Positions 8,863-17,769 of a DNA stretch of 64,000 bases are shown here, in pieces. How positions within the stretch are numbered: the stretch's first letter is position 1; each line of letters opens with the position of its first letter. This stretch comes from Catenovulum sediminis (GTDB taxonomy: Bacteria; Pseudomonadota; Gammaproteobacteria; Enterobacterales; Alteromonadaceae), in the NCBI RefSeq assembly GCF_040270295.1, contig NZ_JBELOE010000259.1. One strand, written 5' to 3'. The position numbers and the translations under genes were made by a program. The notes below the pieces were generated by a model. It saw only the letters and a program-made list of their open reading frames with translations, was not told the origin of the DNA and searched no databases.

Positions 8863-9015
8863 AAATACGCCAATACTTTTTTCCAATTAGTTTTGCAGAA
8901 TAGGGGTTCGGGCGGGTTATATCAAGTCAAGGAATGCGTAAATCTGCTTGAGAGAATATTTTTTTAACGATAAGCTGCCAAATAAACATTGAACACAAAC
9001 GGGAGGTTGATAATC

Positions 9016-10128
9016 GTGCGCTTTATATGGCTACTATTTACATTACTCTCAGTTGTGCTAAACGTTTATTTATATCTTCAGTGGCAAACTGCGTTAACGA
9101 AGCAATCTAACATGAACGTCAGCTATATCGGGCGAATTGATGATTCAAAATCATCGAATCCATTAGCTCAGCAGGCAAGCGATTTATTCTCCCAACGCGC
9201 ATTCAGCGAAGCCCTTCAAACTTTATCGCAACTTCACCAGCAAGATGCGAATTTGGCACTTGATATGTTAAATGCTTGGAATCATCAAGTACTGCATCTA
9301 ATAGATGCGGGTAATAATAATCTCGCGCCCTACATTGAGGAATATGCAAATATACCGCTGTTGCAAGGCGAACAATGGTTAATAAAATACCGTTATGCTG
9401 TTAGTCAGGATAATTTTGAGGAAGCCGCTGAAATTGTTTACCGCAATGCGTTAGATTTTTGGGACACTGAGGTTTGGCAACGTGAGGCTCAATACATGCA
9501 AGATGCTGTGTTGGCTAAGTTTAAACAGCTCAAAATGCAGAATAATTGGGCGCTAGCTGTTGATTTGTTAGAGTTGATGCATTGGTATCAAGATGACAAC
9601 GCCGAATATACTTTGGCCTTGGCCGAAGCTTATATTGCATTGCAGGAAAAACAGCTAGCCGAAAATCTGTTGGTTTATTTAGCGGACAATCCAGATTATC
9701 AAAACCGGGTAGAAGCACTTAGACTGCAAATAGTGACACAACAGCAAATCAGTATAGATTTACAGCCGCATGGTAAGCATTTTTTAGTGGAAGCTTTGAT
9801 CAACGAGCAAGCCGCTCAGTTAATGTTAGACACCGGAGCCAGCTACACGACCGTTAGTCAAGGCTATGTCGAACGATATTTACAACCTTATCAGTACACC
9901 TTTATCGGCTCGCAACAGATGAATACAGCGGGTGGCATAGTTAAGGCAGATATCATTAAAGTAAATCGTTTCCAACTTGGACCAGTACAACTCAATGATT
10001 TTACGCTTGCTGTGATCAGTCGTGCAGATTTTGCTATGGCGGATGGTTTGTTAGGCATGAACTTTCTCAGCCTGTTTGAATTTAATTTAGATCAAGAAAA
10101 TAGCATATTGAACTTGAAAGCCCGTTAA
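9016..10128 (+). CDS. Membrane-anchored retropepsin-like aspartic protease
   Basis: The 370-aa product has one N-terminal membrane helix (about 3-20), a helical region of some 200 residues resembling TPR-like repeats, and a C-terminal retropepsin-like domain. The aspartic protease motif DTGAS begins at Asp272, followed by hydrophobic strands and a LLGMNFLSLFEF tail typical of clan AA single-domain proteases (TIGR02281-like), which would work as dimers. The GTG at 9016 has an excellent GGGAGG 9 nt upstream and puts the membrane helix at the very start; an upstream TTG at 8989 has none. Its substrate is unknown. It is divergent from cysE and upstream of dapF, with a 112-bp gap. Confidence 0.75.
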   Translation: MRFIWLLFTLLSVVLNVYLYLQWQTALTKQSNMNVSYIGRIDDSKSSNPLAQQASDLFSQRAFSEALQTLSQLHQQDANLALDMLNAWNHQVLHLIDAGNNNLAPYIEEYANIPLLQGEQWLIKYRYAVSQDNFEEAAEIVYRNALDFWDTEVWQREAQYMQDAVLAKFKQLKMQNNWALAVDLLELMHWYQDDNAEYTLALAEAYIALQEKQLAENLLVYLADNPDYQNRVEALRLQIVTQQQISIDLQPHGKHFLVEALINEQAAQLMLDTGASYTTVSQGYVERYLQPYQYTFIGSQQMNTAGGIVKADIIKVNRFQLGPVQLNDFTLAVISRADFAMADGLLGMNFLSLFEFNLDQENSILNLKAR

Positions 10129-10240
10129 ATTCTCCAGAATTAAAATAAATCCAATATTATTCAGTAAAAACCTCGACTGATACTGGAATACTTTGTATTT
10201 TGTACAGATTGATAGTTTAAGTACAAAATGCAGTGTTTCA

Positions 10241-11071
10241 ATGCAGCTAAATTTTTCTAAAATGCACGGGTTAGGCAACGATTTTATGGTTGTCGATAAC
10301 GTGACCCAAAATGTGTTTCTCTCTAACGAACAAGTCGCAAAACTGGCCAACCGTAACTTCGGTGTTGGTTTTGATCAATTGCTTGTGGTTGAAGCCCCGT
10401 ACGATCCCGAAATCGATTTTCATTATCGCATTTTTAATGCCGATGGCAGCGAAGTTGAACAGTGTGGTAATGGTGCGCGTTGTTTTGCGCGATTTGTCCG
10501 CCTAAAAGGTTTGATCAATAAAAATAAAATTGCGGTCAGTACGAAAGGCGGCAATATCGTTTTGTTTATCGAAAAAGATGGTCAAGTAACCGTTAATATG
10601 GGGGTGCCTAAACTTGCGCCGAACGAAGTTCCGTTTAAAGCCAATAGCCAAGAAAAAACCTATATTTTGCAATGCAACCAACAGAATGTACTGGCGGGTG
10701 CAGTTTCTATGGGTAACCCGCATTGTGTTCTGACCGTTGAAAATGTTGACACAGCACCGGTAGATACTTTGGGCCCTGAGCTGGAAAGCCACGAACGCTT
10801 CCCGGAAAAAGCGAATATTGGTTTTATGCAAATAATTAACCGAGGGGCAATTAAACTCAGAGTTTATGAGCGAGGCTCGGGTGAAACCTTAGCCTGTGGT
10901 ACGGGGGCATGTGCGGCTGTGGTGGTTGGTATTTTACAAGGTAAACTGGACAATACTGTGGAAGTTAGTTTGCCGGGAGGAAAACTATCGATTAGCTGGT
11001 TTGGCGAAGGTCAACCCGTTAAAATGACTGGGCCTGCTGAACACGTGTTTGACGGACAAATTAATATATGA
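10241..11071 (+). CDS. dapF: Diaminopimelate epimerase
   Basis: DapF converts LL- to meso-diaminopimelate for lysine and peptidoglycan synthesis. The 276-aa protein has both catalytic cysteines, in EQCGNGARCFARF and in ACGTGACAA, and the family N-terminus FSKMHGLGNDFMVVD. I placed the start at the ATG 10241, which matches the family; upstream in-frame codons lack homology. It overlaps the next gene by 4 nt (ATGA). It heads the conserved dapF-DUF484-xerC-yigB cluster. Confidence 0.97.
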   Translation: MQLNFSKMHGLGNDFMVVDNVTQNVFLSNEQVAKLANRNFGVGFDQLLVVEAPYDPEIDFHYRIFNADGSEVEQCGNGARCFARFVRLKGLINKNKIAVSTKGGNIVLFIEKDGQVTVNMGVPKLAPNEVPFKANSQEKTYILQCNQQNVLAGAVSMGNPHCVLTVENVDTAPVDTLGPELESHERFPEKANIGFMQIINRGAIKLRVYERGSGETLACGTGACAAVVVGILQGKLDNTVEVSLPGGKLSISWFGEGQPVKMTGPAEHVFDGQINI

Positions 11072-11766
11072 GTGATAACGAACAAATTCCACTAATTGAT
11101 ACCACAGAAGAAGATGTGGTCGCTTATCTAGCAGAACATCCTGACTTTTTTCAGCGTCATCCAGAGTTGCTTCGTCAGATGGTCATTAGTCATGACACTC
11201 AAGGTGTTGTTTCATTGATTGAACGTCAGCAACAATTATTACGCGACAAGGTCGCAAGTCAGGAGCTGGATATTGCACGGCTAATTACAACCGCAAAGCG
11301 TAATGAAAATATCTACCGTGCCTTTATCAATTTGTATATGGCCTTATTAGAGTGCCCAGACAGCAAGCAAATGATCTATTTGTTGCGAGCGATCTTGTTA
11401 GAACAAATCCAGTTAGATGGTATGAAGTTGGTGTTGTTTATCGCAGGAAGCGATGAACATGCTGCCAATTTAGTTGAGCCGCGCAATTTATACCAAGAAG
11501 TATTGTTGCAGCGTTTAGCGCGTGATGACTATTATTTTGGTCGTTTAAAAAAACAGGAGCTGGCTTTGTTTTTTAAAGAGGAGCAAGCGATTAAATCTGT
11601 TGCGTTAATTCGCTTAGGCGGGCAAAAAGATTTAGGAATATTGGCTTTTGGCAGCATAGATGAGCAGCACTTTCAGGGCGATATGGACACGATTTTTCTG
11701 GCACCTATGGTGAAGCTGATAAACCGCCTATTGTTAGATTTTTCTTCTGAACAAATTGAAAGCTAG
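11068..11766 (+). CDS. DUF484 family protein (YigA-like)
   Basis: A 232-aa protein of the DUF484 family, found between dapF and xerC in many gammaproteobacteria. The N-terminal motif VVAYLAEHPDFFQRHPELL is diagnostic. The rest has a coiled-coil-like stretch (about 50-85) and a GAF-like fold. Its function is not established. It overlaps dapF by 4 nt and sits 8 bp before xerC, so it is translated from the same message. Confidence 0.9.
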   Translation: MSDNEQIPLIDTTEEDVVAYLAEHPDFFQRHPELLRQMVISHDTQGVVSLIERQQQLLRDKVASQELDIARLITTAKRNENIYRAFINLYMALLECPDSKQMIYLLRAILLEQIQLDGMKLVLFIAGSDEHAANLVEPRNLYQEVLLQRLARDDYYFGRLKKQELALFFKEEQAIKSVALIRLGGQKDLGILAFGSIDEQHFQGDMDTIFLAPMVKLINRLLLDFSSEQIES

Positions 11767-11774
11767 GTGCGTGT

Positions 11775-12662
11775 ATGTCGATAAAAGAAGCGCTGAAACA
11801 CTTTTATCGCTATTTAATGAATGAAAAACAGATGTCTGAGAAGACACTGCAAAGTTATCAACGACAGATAGAGTCTTCATTAAAACTCGTACCTATTCAA
11901 TCGTTTAGCGAGCTAGACGTAGACTTTGTGCGGACTGTGTTAGTGCAATGCCAAACGAGAAAATTATCACCGGCCAGTATTGCACAATGCTTGTCAGCTC
12001 TTAGGGCATTTTGTAAATTCTCTATTAAACAAGGTTGGCTACAAAATAATCCTGTCAACCTCATCAGTGCACCTAAAGCGGCTCGCCGCCTACCTAAAAA
12101 CCTCGATGTTGACCAGATACATAGATTGCTGGAATTACCACCTGATGCCTCTGATTTACAGGTACGGGATAACGCCATGATGGAATTAATGTATAGCAGT
12201 GGCTTAAGGTTAGCTGAATTATCATCATTGAATGTGGATGATATTCATTGGCAAGAGAAAACCCTAGTTGTTTTGGGTAAAGGTAAAAAGGAACGCAAGT
12301 TACCCGTGACTCAAATTGCGTTGGATAAAATAAAAAACTGGTTAAATATTCGATTACGCATGATAAAACACGAAAAGGATGCATTATTTGTATCTTCACG
12401 GGGGAATCGTCTTAGCGATCGTTATATCCGTGAGTTAATGCGCAAAGCGGGTGTAGAGCAATCTATTAGTCAGCATCTTAACCCGCACAAACTCAGGCAT
12501 TCTTTTGCAACACATATGCTCGAATCCAGTCAGGATTTAAGAGGCGTGCAAGAATTGTTAGGGCATAAAAATTTATCGACGACACAAATATATACACACC
12601 TAGACTTCGCTCATTTAACTAAAGTGTATGATGGCGCGCACCCACGCGCGAAGAAAAAATAA
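11775..12662 (+). CDS. xerC: Site-specific tyrosine recombinase
   Basis: XerC, which with XerD resolves chromosome dimers at dif. The 295-aa protein has an N-terminal SAM-like DNA-binding domain and a C-terminal catalytic domain. The catalytic residues are visible: Arg in SSGLRLAEL, Lys in GKGKKERKLP, His-x-x-Arg in HKLRHSFATHML, and His/Tyr in LGHKNLSTTQIYTH. Its position after dapF and DUF484 supports XerC rather than XerD. Confidence 0.96.
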   Translation: MSIKEALKHFYRYLMNEKQMSEKTLQSYQRQIESSLKLVPIQSFSELDVDFVRTVLVQCQTRKLSPASIAQCLSALRAFCKFSIKQGWLQNNPVNLISAPKAARRLPKNLDVDQIHRLLELPPDASDLQVRDNAMMELMYSSGLRLAELSSLNVDDIHWQEKTLVVLGKGKKERKLPVTQIALDKIKNWLNIRLRMIKHEKDALFVSSRGNRLSDRYIRELMRKAGVEQSISQHLNPHKLRHSFATHMLESSQDLRGVQELLGHKNLSTTQIYTHLDFAHLTKVYDGAHPRAKKK

Positions 12663-12677
12663 ATAGAGGAGCCTTTG

Positions 12678-13382
12678 TTGATAAAGTTTTATAAACGACT
12701 ACAAAAACCACAGGTTATTAGTTTTGATTTAGACGATACTCTGTACAACAATGTTCCGGTTATTTTACAAGCCGAACGTACGTTACTGGCATTGGTCAAT
12801 CAACAGCTTTTTACGCATCAGCCGCTTACTCTTGCACAATGGATGAGATTAAAACAAGAATATGCCAGCAAAAACAGTACGCTGGCACATGATGTATCTG
12901 CATTGAGACGTCAGTTTTTATGCCATTTATACCAAAAGTATGAAGTAGAACAGGCTGATATACTGTCACAAGCTGCATACCAAACCTTTTATCAATCTCG
13001 CAATGCTTTTAAAGTTACTGATGAACAGCTTGGATATCTTAAAGTTTTAAAGCAACATTATCGGTTAATCGCTATTACAAATGGTAATGCTGAGCCTGAT
13101 TTGATTGGTCTGAAAGGTATTTTTGAACATGTAGTGAGACCCGAAAACGGGCGCTTGATGAAGCCTCACGCTGATATTTTTAACCACGCAGCCCAGCTGT
13201 GTCAGGTTGAGTTGCATCATATTTTGCATATCGGTGATAGTGTGACGACTGATGTCGGAGGTGCCATTAAATCGGGTATGCAGGCGGGTTGGTTTAATCC
13301 CGCTAATCATAAATTTAGCGGTGTAACTTTGCCTCACTTTGAGTATCAGTCAAATGCCGATTTAAACAAATTGATTATCTGA
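12678..13382 (+). CDS. HAD-superfamily hydrolase, YigB-like
   Basis: Haloacid-dehalogenase-type phosphatase of about 235 aa. Motif I is FDLDDTLYNN, motif II ITNGNAE, and motif III/IV HIGDSVTTDVGGA. In E. coli YigB is an FMN phosphatase located right after xerC, as here; that substrate is inferred from position and family. The start is a TTG, at 12678 (or 12675), supported by AGAGGA 7 nt upstream. The gene converges with the Wzc-like gene, with 9 bp between. Confidence 0.85.
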   Translation: MIKFYKRLQKPQVISFDLDDTLYNNVPVILQAERTLLALVNQQLFTHQPLTLAQWMRLKQEYASKNSTLAHDVSALRRQFLCHLYQKYEVEQADILSQAAYQTFYQSRNAFKVTDEQLGYLKVLKQHYRLIAITNGNAEPDLIGLKGIFEHVVRPENGRLMKPHADIFNHAAQLCQVELHHILHIGDSVTTDVGGAIKSGMQAGWFNPANHKFSGVTLPHFEYQSNADLNKLII

Positions 13383-13391
13383 TGTGCACCT

Positions 13392-15671
13392 TTATCCTTT
13401 CTTTCGTAATAAAGGTCGCATCTTAGGTGCTTTTTTATTTTTTTGTAACTCATTGTACTGCGCCAGTAACTCTTTTTGTTTGAGCTTAATCTCTTCTAAT
13501 TCTTCTTTGTTGTATCTTGGTTTTAAAGAGATGACTTTGTCTGAAACAGGCACAACGGGTTTTGGCACATTGATATACTGACGGTATTGATAGCGAGATA
13601 ACTTATAATTTACCTGATTCAATACCATGCCTAAATTTGTCGCTTGCATTTGCGCCAGGATATCAATTCCATTTTTGACCAAACCACGTGGTGTTTTCTC
13701 TGCTCGGGCAATATAAACGATTCCGTCTACTGCTTTAACGATAGCTTGCGCATCAGAAACGAGGTTTACCGGAGCGGTTTCTACAATCACTCTGTCATAG
13801 TGCTTAGCTAGAGCCCTTAACAACTTGGCGAAGTCGTCACTGAGTAATAACTTGGTTGGATTTTCACACTTAGTGCCGGCGGTGATCACATCATAACCTA
13901 AAGATTTTTGCCTATGTAGACAAGAAGCAAGCTTAAATTGGCCAGACATTAATTCAACTAAACCCGGGCGGGTGATTAATAAACCTAACTTACTCGCCAT
14001 TGAGGGTTTATGCAGGTCGGCGTCTATCACTAACACTTTTTCTAATTCAGAAAAAGCTTTCGCCAAATGCAGGGCGATAGATGATTTACCTTCACCCGGC
14101 ATGGCTGAGGTCACTGCGATAATTTTTTTATCGGCATGCTGCAATTTCAAACGAGTACGTAGCGTTCGCATGGCTTCAACGTAATATGAATTTTGCGATA
14201 ACTGGTCATGCTCAATTTGATGAGTTGATTCACGTCTGCATTTTACTTTAGGTAGTTCGGTTAAAACAGGTAGTCCAGTATATTGAGACGCTTCTTCGGC
14301 ATTACGCAAACCTTTGCGTTTAAATTCAACCACAAAAATAAGCATCACTGCCAACATGCCACCTAGCAAAAATGCTAACACAACTATCAGGGCTTTTTTC
14401 GGACTGACTGGCGCGTGGTTAGCAATGGCGTAATCCAATATGCGGGCAAATGCCTTTTGCATATTTTTAGTGGCTTTCGTTTCTTGCAAGCGTTTTAAAA
14501 ACGTATCATATAGTTCCTGACTTGCCTCAACTTCTCGTAAAAGTTGACGGTAAGAGCTTTGTGATTTTCTCAGTTGCTGATAATCCGTTTTCGCCACGAT
14601 AAAGTTAGATTTTATCTTTTCCAAATTTTCGTGTGCGGTTAAATATTTTTGTTCGACCCCGCGCAACAATGATTGCACCTGTTCTTTCAACATCCGCTCT
14701 GTCGTGTCTATTTCTTCGATCACGGCTTTTCTTTTAGGGTGTTTAGGGCCATACACCAAAGCAGTTTCTGCCAACTTCCTTTTAAGTTGAGATAAAGTCG
14801 CTTGCGTTGATTCAACCAAAGCACTGGGTTTAATCGCAGATGAACTTAGCAGTAACATAGGGTCGGTGACATTCTGAATGGCCAGATACTGAACTTTTAA
14901 TTCATCAATTTGTTTTTGCGCGGCGAGCTGTTGAGCCGCATAGGTTTCTACATCTTTTGCTTTTAAACTTAAAACGCCGGCCAGATCAACCAAGTTGTTA
15001 TTTTCCATAAAGCGTTGCAACTCAGCTTCTGCATCGCTTAACTTTCGTTTCAGTCTTTCTAACTCGGTGACCAGCCATTCTGCCGCATTATCGTTCACTG
15101 CTTGTCTGGAGTCATTGTGAAAATCCATATAAACATCAGCTAAGGTATTGGCGATTTGTGCGGCCAAATCAGGATCTTTGGCTTTAACGGTGATGCTAAT
15201 CAACTGACTACTGGCAACTTGGCTGATTTGAATCATAGATTGTAACTGGATAGCAAGATCACCGTTTGTTGATTGTGCTATCGGTGGATATATCCAAGGC
15301 GCTAGTTGAGGTAGGTGTGTTAAGATTGGAGGACGTGGATAGTGGTTGAGTTTATAATTATCCAGATTCAGGCGCTCAACCACACGACGTAACATGTTGC
15401 GTGACTTTAACATCTCAATTTGCGTGTTGTAGTGCTCTTTTGTGCGCGCTTCCATGACATATAATTCATCAATGGAGACGACGTTTCCTTGATCAAAGCC
15501 AACCTGAAGGCTGGTGGTCGCGCTATAAATTTTAACCGCATTTTGCACATATATATAACCACAAGCGGTAAACAAAACGACACTCAATACAATAAACCAT
15601 TTGCCTCGCCACAACAGGGCAAACAATTGATTTAAATCTATTTCATCGTCTCGTTGCGTCGTTTCAGTCAT
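13392..15671 (-). CDS. Wzc-like polysaccharide co-polymerase / tyrosine autokinase
   Basis: Inner-membrane protein (759 aa) controlling chain length and export of an exopolysaccharide. It has a Wzz domain with a first membrane helix (about 24-43), a long periplasmic coiled coil (about 190-400), a second helix (about 426-449) and a cytoplasmic BY-kinase domain. Walker A is MPGEGKSS (524-531) and Walker A' VIDADL (548-553). After the kinase core there are scattered tyrosines (YQYRQY) and a charged tail; the dense C-terminal Tyr cluster of E. coli Wzc is absent, so autophosphorylation may use few sites. It is the third gene of an export trio and overlaps the Wza-like gene by 1 nt. No glycosyltransferase genes are nearby. 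Confidence 0.88.
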   Translation of the reverse strand: MTETTQRDDEIDLNQLFALLWRGKWFIVLSVVLFTACGYIYVQNAVKIYSATTSLQVGFDQGNVVSIDELYVMEARTKEHYNTQIEMLKSRNMLRRVVERLNLDNYKLNHYPRPPILTHLPQLAPWIYPPIAQSTNGDLAIQLQSMIQISQVASSQLISITVKAKDPDLAAQIANTLADVYMDFHNDSRQAVNDNAAEWLVTELERLKRKLSDAEAELQRFMENNNLVDLAGVLSLKAKDVETYAAQQLAAQKQIDELKVQYLAIQNVTDPMLLLSSSAIKPSALVESTQATLSQLKRKLAETALVYGPKHPKRKAVIEEIDTTERMLKEQVQSLLRGVEQKYLTAHENLEKIKSNFIVAKTDYQQLRKSQSSYRQLLREVEASQELYDTFLKRLQETKATKNMQKAFARILDYAIANHAPVSPKKALIVVLAFLLGGMLAVMLIFVVEFKRKGLRNAEEASQYTGLPVLTELPKVKCRRESTHQIEHDQLSQNSYYVEAMRTLRTRLKLQHADKKIIAVTSAMPGEGKSSIALHLAKAFSELEKVLVIDADLHKPSMASKLGLLITRPGLVELMSGQFKLASCLHRQKSLGYDVITAGTKCENPTKLLLSDDFAKLLRALAKHYDRVIVETAPVNLVSDAQAIVKAVDGIVYIARAEKTPRGLVKNGIDILAQMQATNLGMVLNQVNYKLSRYQYRQYINVPKPVVPVSDKVISLKPRYNKEELEEIKLKQKELLAQYNELQKNKKAPKMRPLLRKKG

Positions 15672-16189
15672 TAGAAGAAGCTCTGTTCTACGGTAATGAT
15701 GTCACCGGGCATAATTTCGGTATCTTCTTGTGCTTCGATTATCTCTTTACCTTTGATAGATTGTCTCTTCAATAACCATCGATTAGACGCACGCTCAGTT
15801 AAACCGCCCGCCAAAGCTATTGCTTTTGATAGAATTAAGCCTGGTTGATAGGCAAAGCCGCCAGGTTTTCTGACCTGGCCATGAATGTAAAACGGGCGGT
15901 ATTCAGAAACAAAGACATGTACGTCAGGTGAAACTAAATAGCCCTGCTTAAGCGCATTTGTAATATATTCACTGACTTGAGTTGTGGTTTTATCAACCAA
16001 CATCACCTCGCCGACAAATGGATATTTTACCACTCCACTTTTGTCTAACTTGGTTGTCACCGTTAAGTCGGGTTGTCCATAAACGTGGATAGTTACTGTA
16101 TCTCCAGCTGCTAATCGGTAATCAGATAAACTGCCATAGCTATTAAAACAGCAGAAGATTAGCAACAAACTCAGCGTTATTCTAATCAA
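15671..16189 (-). CDS. Wza-like polysaccharide export protein
   Basis: Exported protein of 172 aa with a signal peptide (about 1-19) and the Poly_export domain (YRLAAGDTVTIHVYGQPDL), followed by one SLBB-type domain (FYIHGQVRKPGGFAYQPGL). There is no lipobox Cys in the usual place, and it is much shorter than E. coli Wza (379 aa), as in other minimal export proteins. The start is TTG at 16189, backed by a strong GGAGG 7 nt upstream and overlapping the stop of the barrel gene by 4 nt. It should act with the Wzc-like protein encoded next and the outer-membrane barrel before it. Confidence 0.87.
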   Translation of the reverse strand: MIRITLSLLLIFCCFNSYGSLSDYRLAAGDTVTIHVYGQPDLTVTTKLDKSGVVKYPFVGEVMLVDKTTTQVSEYITNALKQGYLVSPDVHVFVSEYRPFYIHGQVRKPGGFAYQPGLILSKAIALAGGLTERASNRWLLKRQSIKGKEIIEAQEDTEIMPGDIITVEQSFF

Positions 16190-17364
16190 CTACGACCTCC
16201 AAAATTAAACTGGAGGTTAACGGCAAGTTTGTTCTCATCAAAATTTCGACGTAAACGACTATCTGTATTTTTAACTGTACTCAAGTCGATAGAGAACGCC
16301 AGTGCACGGTTTATTTTGTAAGCTAAATTGAGCGATGTTTGTTGTCTTTTTTCTATCCGCTGCTGCCCATCGAGCTGCTCAGAATTTAATTGGCTGTGGC
16401 TAAGCTCGGATTGCAAGCCATTCCCCCAAGTGTGTTGCCAAGATATCTGATAGTTTGTGTCTAATTGCAATATTGAGTTTAGGTAATCACTGCTATGTTG
16501 TTTTTGTTGAGTGCTAATCTTAAAAGTTGAGTAGGTTTTCGGTGCCCAGCTAGCACTAACAGACCAGTATTCACTGTTTTTATTATTTAAAGATGCATTA
16601 TCAAACTGGCGCTGTTCTTGTCCCAGACTCAGGTCAAAGCCGGTGATCGCAGTTGCCTGCCAACTCAACCCTATCGCCCAGATATCACTGGCGCTATTGT
16701 TATTGAATGCGCTTGGGTAGTCGAGTGAGGTGTTTTGGTAGCTAAGATATATATGGCGGCCTGCACGCCATTGGTAACCTAACTTACCATTGTACAAGTT
16801 GGTTATTTTGCTGTTATTTTGCGCAACTTGATCTTGCTGTTGATAGGTTTGTTTATGTTGATTCCAGAAAGCAGCCACAACAAGGCCACGCTCTGAAGCG
16901 GGTTGATACTGATATACCAGTTGAGTTGTGTATGCGTTGAAACTAGCGGGCTCCATTGTATCGCTTGAAACATCGTCGCGGCGGATCCCCAACCAAGGCG
17001 CTTCGTCAATCTGGCTAGCTTGATAATTTAAATCAACAGATTGTTGGCTAGTGGGCTGCCATTTTACACTCGCGTTTGATGTTACTGAGTTTAGTTCTAG
17101 ATTGTTTTGCTTGCGAAATGCCTGATGTGCCCCATTGACTGAACCGACTAATTTAAATTGACTCAGTTGTGTTTCTAGGTTGAGTGTACCTCGTACAATA
17201 TAATATTGGCTGGATACGTTTTCATCATTTTGTAGTACGTTGTCACTAAAGCCAGTAACAAATTGTGATTCAACAAGTTTTTTAGACGCTGCAAAGCACT
17301 GTTGGCAAATGGCCAGCAGAGCGATGGTATATAATGTTGTTCTAACGCGTGACTTATTGAGCAT
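16186..17364 (-). CDS. Outer-membrane beta-barrel protein of the exopolysaccharide locus
   Basis: The product (392 aa) has a signal peptide (cleavage near CFA-AS, about residue 26) and then alternating beta-strand sequence through to a C-terminal LQFNFGG strand. It resembles the putative beta-barrel porin family (BBP2) often encoded beside wza/wzc in exopolysaccharide clusters. It probably helps the polymer through the outer membrane; this is inferred from fold and position. I chose the ATG at 17364, which has GAAG upstream; the TTG at 17385 has no ribosome site. It is first in the trio. Confidence 0.75.
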   Translation of the reverse strand: MLNKSRVRTTLYTIALLAICQQCFAASKKLVESQFVTGFSDNVLQNDENVSSQYYIVRGTLNLETQLSQFKLVGSVNGAHQAFRKQNNLELNSVTSNASVKWQPTSQQSVDLNYQASQIDEAPWLGIRRDDVSSDTMEPASFNAYTTQLVYQYQPASERGLVVAAFWNQHKQTYQQQDQVAQNNSKITNLYNGKLGYQWRAGRHIYLSYQNTSLDYPSAFNNNSASDIWAIGLSWQATAITGFDLSLGQEQRQFDNASLNNKNSEYWSVSASWAPKTYSTFKISTQQKQHSSDYLNSILQLDTNYQISWQHTWGNGLQSELSHSQLNSEQLDGQQRIEKRQQTSLNLAYKINRALAFSIDLSTVKNTDSRLRRNFDENKLAVNLQFNFGGRS

Positions 17365-17769
17365 ACGAAACTTCAGTTTTTCCAATATGTATATGTGCGA
17401 TATTTGCCATTAAACATTCGGTCATTGCTCACAGATTGTACTCGTGCCCCTCTACGGTTGCAAAGAAAAATTAACATTTTTGCATGAGATTAGCGTTATT
17501 TTCTGGCTGTTTAGCGATACTCTCATGTATTTATACTGTTTTTTAACATCTAATGGCTAGATGACCAGCGCAGGCGGCTTTTATCTTATATAAAGTTTTA
17601 AATTATCGAGTTGCTTATTGTTCTGTTTGGCGGCTGCAATGATAATTAAACTGTAAATTATGACTGCATTACGTGTTTTTTTGGCTATACTGAGTCTGAA
17701 AGTTAATTTGACTACATTGAATGATGCTCATTAAGTATTCTTAATCGCACTAACTATATAATATTGCTT
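17365..17769. other. Divergent promoter region, exopolysaccharide trio / PilZ gene
   Basis: About 400 bp without a gene between two divergent genes. It must carry promoters for both. I see a weak inverted pair TGCAAA/TTTGCA around 17460-17485 and AT-rich stretches, but no boxes good enough to call. Confidence 0.5.

Noticed and set aside
13392..15671. Possible chromosome-partition ParA ATPase
   Set aside because: The Walker A' and kinase core are ParA-like, but the N-terminal Wzz domain, two membrane helices and the wza neighbour fix it as a BY-kinase.
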